From contig DPVV01000023.1 in the NCBI GenBank assembly GCA_003526525.1, positions 1-10,329 on the forward strand: a stretch of DNA of 10,329 nt, read 5' to 3'. This DNA comes from Lachnoclostridium phytofermentans (GTDB lineage: Bacteria > Bacillota > Clostridia > Lachnospirales > Lachnospiraceae). Shown here piece after piece: positions 5,473 through 10,329 of the stretch. The notes under the pieces were generated by a model that worked only from the letters and a program-made list of their open reading frames with translations, did not search any database and was not told where the DNA came from. Both the position numbers and the translations under genes were made by a program. The number at the start of each line of letters is the position of its first letter. Within the stretch, counting starts at the first letter, position 1.

Positions 5473-6619
5473 AACATTTTTTAAACTATTAGCTAAAAAT
5501 AAATGGAGTTTTATCATCAATCTAGTAATCTTTTTAGGTCTTAGCTCTATTGCTGTACGAAATGGTTCTCCAGAGGAGCAGATTAAATTTAAAGACATTA
5601 AACTTAAACTTGCTGTCATTGACCGTGACCATTCAGCGACTAGTATAGAACTTAAGAATTATATTGGTGAACTCCATATCTTGACCGAATTAGAAGATGA
5701 TCCTGAAGTTTTTCAAGATGAACTTTACTTTAATTCTGTCCATGAAATCATCATTATACCAGCTGGATTTGAAGAAAATCTTATTGCTGGGAAAGATATG
5801 CCACTAGAAACGTTAGAAGCACCTGATGCCGATGTTACAGCTTTATCTAGCATACAACTCGACCAAATCATAAGATTTTTAAAGACCTATCTTGCCCTTG
5901 GCTATACACCATCGGAAGCTATGATAAAAACGAAAGATATTATGCAGTCCAATGCGTCAGTTACTATGCAGTTGGATAAAAATAGTTTAGAGGAAGTCCC
6001 AAGATATAATTACTATTTTCAATATCTACCTTACCCCATGGTTGCAATCTTGATATCCTGCATTAGTTTAATTCTCATTCTCTTTAATGATAAAGATGTA
6101 AAAAACAGAACGATTTGTGCCTCTTTCTCTTTAAAAAAGCGTAATTTTGAATTATCTCTCGCTAACATCATTGTTTCTGTTATCATTTGGATTTTACTTA
6201 TGTTGTTTCCTTTTATTCTAGTAGGAACTGACATGATACACTCTGGAGTATACAGATTTTATTTACTAAATAGCCTTTCCTTCCTCATCGTTAGTTTTAG
6301 CATATCCTATCTCATTGGTATATTTAGTAATTCCGTGGAAGCAATCTCTATCTTTAGTAACTCAGTATCTCTAGGACTCTGCTTTTTGGGTGGCGTATTT
6401 GTTCCTCAATCGGTTATGAGTAAACAAGTACTTTACATTTCAAAATTTTTACCTTCGTACTGGTACGTTGTGACGAATAAAATTATAGGAAAAAACACAA
6501 AACTTGTTGGAAGTGGATTAAAAGATGTTATGTTTGGCATTCTAATACAATTATGTTTTGCTATTACTATCTTTGGTATCTCGTTGGTAATTTCGAAGAG
6601 AAGGACCCAAGCATGTTAG
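5459..6619 (+). CDS. ABC-2 type transporter permease, second subunit
   Basis: This 386-residue permease is the likely heterodimer partner of the preceding one and shares its plan. One N-terminal membrane segment (about 17-33) is followed by an extracytoplasmic domain (about 35-187) and five segments at about 189-209, 232-256, 266-288, 296-316 and 356-378. The motif GGVFVPQ at 311-317 and the stretch SKFLPSYWYVV before the last helix are typical of ABC-2 permeases. The start at 5459 is set by AGGAGG at 5446-5451, 7 bases upstream; the frame is open further back to 5408, but that would overlap the first permease by 65 bp without a ribosome binding site. It is the last gene of the operon and is followed by a terminator. 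Confidence 0.92.
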   Translation: MIVFKTFFKLLAKNKWSFIINLVIFLGLSSIAVRNGSPEEQIKFKDIKLKLAVIDRDHSATSIELKNYIGELHILTELEDDPEVFQDELYFNSVHEIIIIPAGFEENLIAGKDMPLETLEAPDADVTALSSIQLDQIIRFLKTYLALGYTPSEAMIKTKDIMQSNASVTMQLDKNSLEEVPRYNYYFQYLPYPMVAILISCISLILILFNDKDVKNRTICASFSLKKRNFELSLANIIVSVIIWILLMLFPFILVGTDMIHSGVYRFYLLNSLSFLIVSFSISYLIGIFSNSVEAISIFSNSVSLGLCFLGGVFVPQSVMSKQVLYISKFLPSYWYVVTNKIIGKNTKLVGSGLKDVMFGILIQLCFAITIFGISLVISKRRTQAC

Positions 6620-6667
6620 GATAGGAAATATACAAACTAATATATAGCTAGGAACAATGGATTCTAT

Positions 6668-6720
6668 AATGTTGGGGTATGTGAAAAACAATTCACTACC
6701 TCAGCATTTTTATTTTATTT
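6668..6720 (+). terminator. Terminator of the ABC exporter operon
   Basis: A long hairpin pairs 6668-6685 with 6692-6708 (AATG..TG..GGTA..GTGAA with TTCACTACCTCAGCATT), using two G-U pairs and one bulged base. It is followed on the plus strand by a T-rich run (TTTTTATTTTATTTTAT). It lies 50 bp after the last permease stop. Confidence 0.8.
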
Positions 6721-6728
6721 TATACTTT

Positions 6729-6761
6729 GAAAAACCTCCCAGCGAAAACTTCACTAGGAGG
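6729..6761 (-). terminator. Terminator of the leftward EamA transporter transcript
   Basis: On the minus strand 6735-6761 forms a 12-bp stem with a 3-base loop (CCTCCTAGTGAA with the reverse arm ending GGGAGG; two G-U pairs), followed by five T residues. It lies 29 bp after the stop codon of the EamA gene. It stands back to back with the terminator of the exporter operon. Confidence 0.88.
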
Positions 6762-6789
6762 CTCAAATATTAATTAATTAATTATTATA

Positions 6790-7653
6790 TCAAACACTTT
6801 TTTGTTTCTTTCCATAAAAAAACATTCCAATTGCTGTTGCACATACAATAAAGTAACCTAGAATACTAAATCTATCTGGTATCTGCCCAAATAAAATAAA
6901 TCCTAAGATTGCAGAGAAGATTACCTGAGAATAATCATAAACAGAAATCTCCTTTGCAGGTGCATAAGAGTAAGCAGCTGTGATTGCAAACTGACCTCCA
7001 GCTGCAGCTAACCCTGCTAATAATAATACACCGATTTGCCAAAGTTCCATAGGTGCATATTGAAAGATTAGAAATGGTAATGTAACAAGACAAGAGAAGG
7101 CAGAAAAGACGAATACAATTAAGGACCCCTTTTCTCCACGCTGTCCGAGATAACGCACCGCAGTATAAGCAGCTCCTGCACCAAATCCACCTAGTAAACC
7201 GATTAAGGAAGGTACTAACTCCATGTTCGCAAATGTAGGTTTTATAATAAATAAACTTCCTACAAAGGCTGCCACTACCGCAAGCCCCTGAACTAGATTT
7301 ACCTTTTCATTTAAAAATATCATACTAAGTATGATAACAAAAAATGGAGACATCTTATTTAGCATAGATGCATCGGATAATACTAAGTGATCTACTGCAT
7401 AAAAATTACACAATACTCCTATGGTCCCAAAAAAGGAACGTATCATCAGATATTTAAAATTTCCTTGTTTACATCTCAAACTTTCTTTATTCTTTTTTAT
7501 AACAATATAAGCGAAAATTAACGCAACAACATTTCGAAAGAAACTTTTTTGAATGGAGGGTAAATCTCCTGATAGTCTTACAAATGTATTCATAAGAGCA
7601 AAGCAAAATGCTGAGCATAGAATACAAAGTATTCCTTTGTATTTTGTTTTCAT
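6790..7653 (-). CDS. EamA/DMT-superfamily membrane transporter
   Basis: This 287-residue integral membrane protein starts MKTKYKGILCILCSAFCFALMN and has about ten hydrophobic segments in two similar halves, the two-EamA-domain plan of drug/metabolite transporters. The first half shows NTFVRLSGDLPSIQKSFFRN and a typical LNEKVNLVQGLAVVAAFVGSLFII ending; the second half ends FGQIPDRFSILGYFIVCATAIGMFF with a basic tail. The start at 7653 is chosen because GGAGG at 7658-7662 lies just upstream; an in-frame ATG at 7707 has no such site and would add a polar 18-residue head. The relatives export or import amino acids, nucleosides or drugs, so the substrate cannot be given. It is 122 bp downstream of the AAA ATPase on the same strand with no terminator between, so it may be partly co-transcribed. 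Confidence 0.92.
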   Translation of the reverse strand: MKTKYKGILCILCSAFCFALMNTFVRLSGDLPSIQKSFFRNVVALIFAYIVIKKNKESLRCKQGNFKYLMIRSFFGTIGVLCNFYAVDHLVLSDASMLNKMSPFFVIILSMIFLNEKVNLVQGLAVVAAFVGSLFIIKPTFANMELVPSLIGLLGGFGAGAAYTAVRYLGQRGEKGSLIVFVFSAFSCLVTLPFLIFQYAPMELWQIGVLLLAGLAAAGGQFAITAAYSYAPAKEISVYDYSQVIFSAILGFILFGQIPDRFSILGYFIVCATAIGMFFYGKKQKSV

Positions 7654-7775
7654 GGTTCCTCCATCTTTTAAACTTAACACTCTATAGTCTAAGGTGTATA
7701 CATACAAAATGCATTAAGCAACCTTTATCTAATGAATTAAGTTAAGCAGACTGTACCTTCAAGTTTTAATCAAAA

Positions 7776-9293
7776 TTAAGATAATTGTTTTAACTCATCG
7801 ATTTCTTTTAATAACTCCTGCTTTGTATCAGAAAACAATAAGCTTTGATTATGCTTTACATAATGCTCACTTCCATGTTCACCGATGAAATTCATACTAT
7901 AGAAATTTCCTGTAAGTTCTGTTAAGAAAACGACTAATTCCTGACCTTCTCCAAAGGTATCCTCTAAGAAAATAAAGGAATTCTCTAAAGAATTAGATGT
8001 TATAGTAATTTTATTTTGATAATCTTCCACCATTGTATCAAATTCCATTTTGATATAGGAGAAAGCAAGATCATTTTCTCTCAAACGATTTAATAGTATC
8101 TGCTCTTTGAAATAATATAATTTTAAAATCAACTTATTATAAGCCTTACTTTGTGTGCGATCCAATAACCCTGCTGATTTTTTATCCGCAAGTTCCTTCT
8201 CTTTTTGAGTAATAATATCAGTCATGATAACTTCCGGTTCCATAAAAGCATTTGCAAAATACTCCTTTACATCCTTTAGGGTAGCATGAAGTCTCTTTAG
8301 ATATTCACCCATCTGATAGGTTTCATAAAAGTCACATGAAAGTCGGTCAAGTAATAACGAAAGTACACTTAATCTTTCATCAAAACCAGCGGTACGCAAT
8401 TGTCTTTTTAAATGATTCTCTGCTTTGCCATCTAAGATATCTTGTACTTGATAATCCTTTTGATACTTCAAGTACAATTCGTAATAGTTTGCAAAGTCTT
8501 TCGCAATCTTAGGATGTTGAAGATATCCTCTTACTACTTCTTCTGTAACAGGCAAATGAAGTTCTTCGTAAGCATACAAAATTTGAGATAAATCCTCCCA
8601 ACCTCTTGCTGTCACAAACTGCTTCCCATCTACCGACATCTCAATGATATAAAAATTATTTTTCTTAATCTCTAAATAAGATAAGATAGAGCCATGGAGT
8701 TTTTGTATATAAGCATACTCTTTCCATACACTATAATCTTCTCTAAGCTCAATTCGTCTTACTCTATCAAGAGTTACAATATCAAATTCACGAACAGAGC
8801 GATTATATTCCGGTGGATTACCTGCTCCAACTACAATCCAGCCTTCTGGAATGCTGTGATTTCCAAAGGTCTTATTCTGAAGGAACTGTAGCATTGTTGG
8901 TGCTAGCGTTTCTGACACACAGTTAATCTCATCTAAGAATAAGATTCCCTCTTTAAGACCTGTATTTTCCATCTTTTCAAACACAGCAGCAATAATTTCG
9001 CTCATCGTATATTCTGTTACAGTATACTCAGTACCTTGAAAACTACGCTGTTCAATTTTGGGAAGTCCGATTGCACTTTGTCTTGTGTGGTGAGTAATGG
9101 TATAAGAAACCAAGCCTATCTCACATTCTCTTGCTATCTGCTCCATAATGGCTGTTTTACCAATACCGGGAGGCCCCATAAGTAAAATGGGACGTTGATG
9201 CTTTACAGGTATCATATATGCCCCGAATTCATCTTTCTTTAAATACGCTTGTATTGTATTCCTAATTTCAATTTTGCATTCTTTTATATTCAT
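7776..9293 (-). CDS. MoxR-type AAA ATPase, partner of the VWA protein
   Basis: This 505-residue protein has an N-terminal AAA domain: Walker A GPPGIGKT at 40-47, Walker B ILFLDE at 117-122, sensor 1 in GAGNPPEYN (Asn 159), arginines at 177-180 (RVRR) as candidate arginine fingers, and sensor 2 in TARGWEDLS at 228-236. These are the marks of MoxR ATPases, which act with VWA-domain proteins as chaperones or remodelling machines in the cytoplasm. The remaining part from about 245 to 505 is longer than in small MoxR proteins, rich in charged helices, and not recognised. The start lies 5 bp after the VWA gene stop, so the two are translationally coupled. No strong ribosome binding site is seen, which fits coupling. 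The order VWA-then-AAA is opposite to the usual AAA-then-VWA order. Confidence 0.9.
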   Translation of the reverse strand: MNIKECKIEIRNTIQAYLKKDEFGAYMIPVKHQRPILLMGPPGIGKTAIMEQIARECEIGLVSYTITHHTRQSAIGLPKIEQRSFQGTEYTVTEYTMSEIIAAVFEKMENTGLKEGILFLDEINCVSETLAPTMLQFLQNKTFGNHSIPEGWIVVGAGNPPEYNRSVREFDIVTLDRVRRIELREDYSVWKEYAYIQKLHGSILSYLEIKKNNFYIIEMSVDGKQFVTARGWEDLSQILYAYEELHLPVTEEVVRGYLQHPKIAKDFANYYELYLKYQKDYQVQDILDGKAENHLKRQLRTAGFDERLSVLSLLLDRLSCDFYETYQMGEYLKRLHATLKDVKEYFANAFMEPEVIMTDIITQKEKELADKKSAGLLDRTQSKAYNKLILKLYYFKEQILLNRLRENDLAFSYIKMEFDTMVEDYQNKITITSNSLENSFIFLEDTFGEGQELVVFLTELTGNFYSMNFIGEHGSEHYVKHNQSLLFSDTKQELLKEIDELKQLS

Positions 9294-9298
9294 CGTAA

Positions 9299-10329
9299 CT
9301 AATCACCCATCTTTTCAATTTGTTCTTCTTCTAATACAACCTTCATTGCCCATACAGGTACCTTGTCTTCCTCATACTGATTCCGAACAAAAATAAAGGC
9401 CGTTTCGTATTCTGGCTGTTTGTTAGGAAAAGTACCATATCCATCTGTAAAATATAGTAGTCCTTTTAAACGTTTTAATTCCCCCATTTGTTTTAATTCT
9501 TTCATATATTCAAACACAGGTCTAAAATCTGTATTACCAAATCCTTTCACCTGAAAATGTTCCATGTATTGATTTAATTCCATAAGATTCGTAAGAATCT
9601 TGTGTTCCCTAATTTCATCATCGCACTGAATCAAATGAATTCGAAATTTATCATGAAATGTCTCTGTACTTTTAAGAATCTTTATTGTTTCTTTTAAAAA
9701 ACGATAGATCAAATCACTAGCACATGATCCAGAAGTATCAATTGCTATTACAATCTCCTCGACACGCATTTCATCCTTATATTCTAATGGTTCAATGAAA
9801 GGAATATTCCCATAATGCTCTATGCCATAAGTGTAAAAACCATAATCAAAGGAATCCTCATCTACTTGAAGACGCTCCTTATATACTGCAAATTTTCGAA
9901 GAAATGTCTGATAATCATAAATTTCACGATTCGCTGCACCAATACCTTTTAATAAGCTTTCTGTTGCTTTTGGATTGTTTGCCTGATAAGTCTCAAGGTC
10001 TGTCTTAAGTTTTTCACTGATATCCTTCCAACGATTTTCCTGCGCTTTTCTATTGGTAGCTTCACGTTCATGAAATCCGTTTTCGTCCATGGAATCGTCA
10101 TATGACTTATATTCTTGAGTTTGATTATCCTTGGTTTTATTTTCATTGAATTGATCTTCATTGGTTTTATCTTGTGATTTATCCTCTTGAGTTTTGTCTT
10201 CTTGAGTTTTATCTTCTTGAGTTTTATCTTCTTGGCTTTTGTCTTCTTGGTTTATATCTTCTTGTGATTTATCTTCTTGAGTTTTATTTTCTTCTGTATT
10301 TTCATCTTGAGTTTTATCTTCTTGACTAT
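9299..10329 (-). CDS. VWA-like (DUF2201-type) domain protein, partial; N-terminus beyond right edge
   Basis: The frame is open from the right edge to the stop at 9299, giving 343 visible codons; the true start is outside the window. The C-terminal part, numbered from the internal ATG at 10090, holds a VWA-like domain (about 110-255) with the metal-site motif DTSGS at 118-122, NTDFRP around 186-191 and FTDGYGTFP at 215-222, ending in VPVWAM. This pattern fits the DUF2201 VWA-like family, whose members often carry an N-terminal putative metallopeptidase domain; that part is not visible here. The upstream part is a hydrophilic linker of about ten Gln-Glu-Asp-Lys-Thr/Ser pentapeptides. The ATG at 10090 lacks a ribosome binding site and is internal. 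With the AAA ATPase 5 bp downstream it likely forms a MoxR-VWA module. The target is unknown. Confidence 0.88.
   Translation of the reverse strand, partial: SQEDKTQDENTEENKTQEDKSQEDINQEDKSQEDKTQEDKTQEDKTQEDKSQDKTNEDQFNENKTKDNQTQEYKSYDDSMDENGFHEREATNRKAQENRWKDISEKLKTDLETYQANNPKATESLLKGIGAANREIYDYQTFLRKFAVYKERLQVDEDSFDYGFYTYGIEHYGNIPFIEPLEYKDEMRVEEIVIAIDTSGSCASDLIYRFLKETIKILKSTETFHDKFRIHLIQCDDEIREHKILTNLMELNQYMEHFQVKGFGNTDFRPVFEYMKELKQMGELKRLKGLLYFTDGYGTFPNKQPEYETAFIFVRNQYEEDKVPVWAMKVVLEEEQIEKMGD
10165..10327 (-). repeat. 15-bp tandem repeat coding for a QEDK(T/S) linker
   Basis: Within the VWA gene the minus strand carries about ten copies, some degenerate, of the 15-bp unit CAAGAAGATAAAACT, read in frame as Gln-Glu-Asp-Lys-Thr (variants with Ser, Asn or one missing residue). 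The array reaches the window edge. All changes are substitutions or in-frame losses, so the reading frame is preserved, indicating selection for the protein. It should form a flexible, charged tether between the unseen N-terminal domain and the VWA domain. Confidence 0.85.

Noticed and set aside
7654..7775. Dedicated promoter or terminator between the AAA ATPase and EamA genes
   Set aside because: Only weak hexamers (TATAGA with poor -35) and no stem followed by T residues were found, so neither is claimed.
9949..10161. Second minus-strand ORF overlapping the VWA gene
   Set aside because: It is an alternative frame of the VWA gene and its repeat, produced by purine-rich stop-free codons; the VWA frame has the conserved motifs.
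10165..10327. CRISPR array
   Set aside because: The 15-bp units are directly adjacent with no unique spacers and keep a protein reading frame.
7776..10329. Anti-phage defence system built on the AAA-VWA pair
   Set aside because: No nuclease, protease, CRISPR or other defence effector is visible beside it, and such pairs have many housekeeping roles; the sequence does not support a defence call.

Overview
The DNA is AT-rich, has strong AGGAGG-type ribosome binding sites in front of most genes, and carries clear rho-independent terminators. Together with the protein families seen, this points to a low-GC Firmicute, most likely a clostridial (Lachnospiraceae-like) bacterium. The genus is an inference from style; no marker gene is present.

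Region 1 (1-1843, leftward): the start of a methionine importer operon, metN then metI, with metI cut by the left edge. Neither a SAM riboswitch nor a T-box is recognisable in front of metN. Instead there is an unannotated 36-codon ORF (1673-1783) with its own good ribosome binding site, in which 11 of 36 residues are Met or Cys. It is followed by a short perfect hairpin, then a strong intrinsic terminator at 1602-1635, and then a structured metN 5' leader with competing hairpins. This looks like a leader-peptide attenuator that senses sulfur amino acids, and it is the most interesting element of the window.

Region 2 (about 1870-2210): a low-complexity polypurine/polypyrimidine tract built from a degenerate 12-bp unit (reading Gly-Gln-Glu-Glu in one frame). 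A good leftward promoter at 2180-2209 precedes it. Only a doubtful small ORF can be drawn here.

Region 3 (2243-6720): a leftward LysR-type regulator and, divergent from it, a three-gene ABC exporter operon (ATPase plus two ABC-2 permeases). The layout resembles LnrLMN-type drug or lipopeptide exporters. The 238-bp divergent spacer carries a promoter for lysR, a TATAAT box for the exporter, a CRP-like palindrome (ATGTGA-N6-TCACAT) and a 12-bp palindrome. The exporter operon ends in a terminator at 6668-6720.

Region 4 (6729-10329, leftward): a VWA-domain protein whose start lies beyond the right edge, a MoxR-type AAA ATPase 5 bp downstream, and an EamA/DMT-family membrane transporter followed by a strong terminator. 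The VWA gene is open to the edge of the window, and its upstream part encodes a Gln-Glu-Asp-Lys-Thr/Ser pentapeptide repeat. The AAA-VWA pair is expected to act as a chaperone or remodelling module of unknown target.
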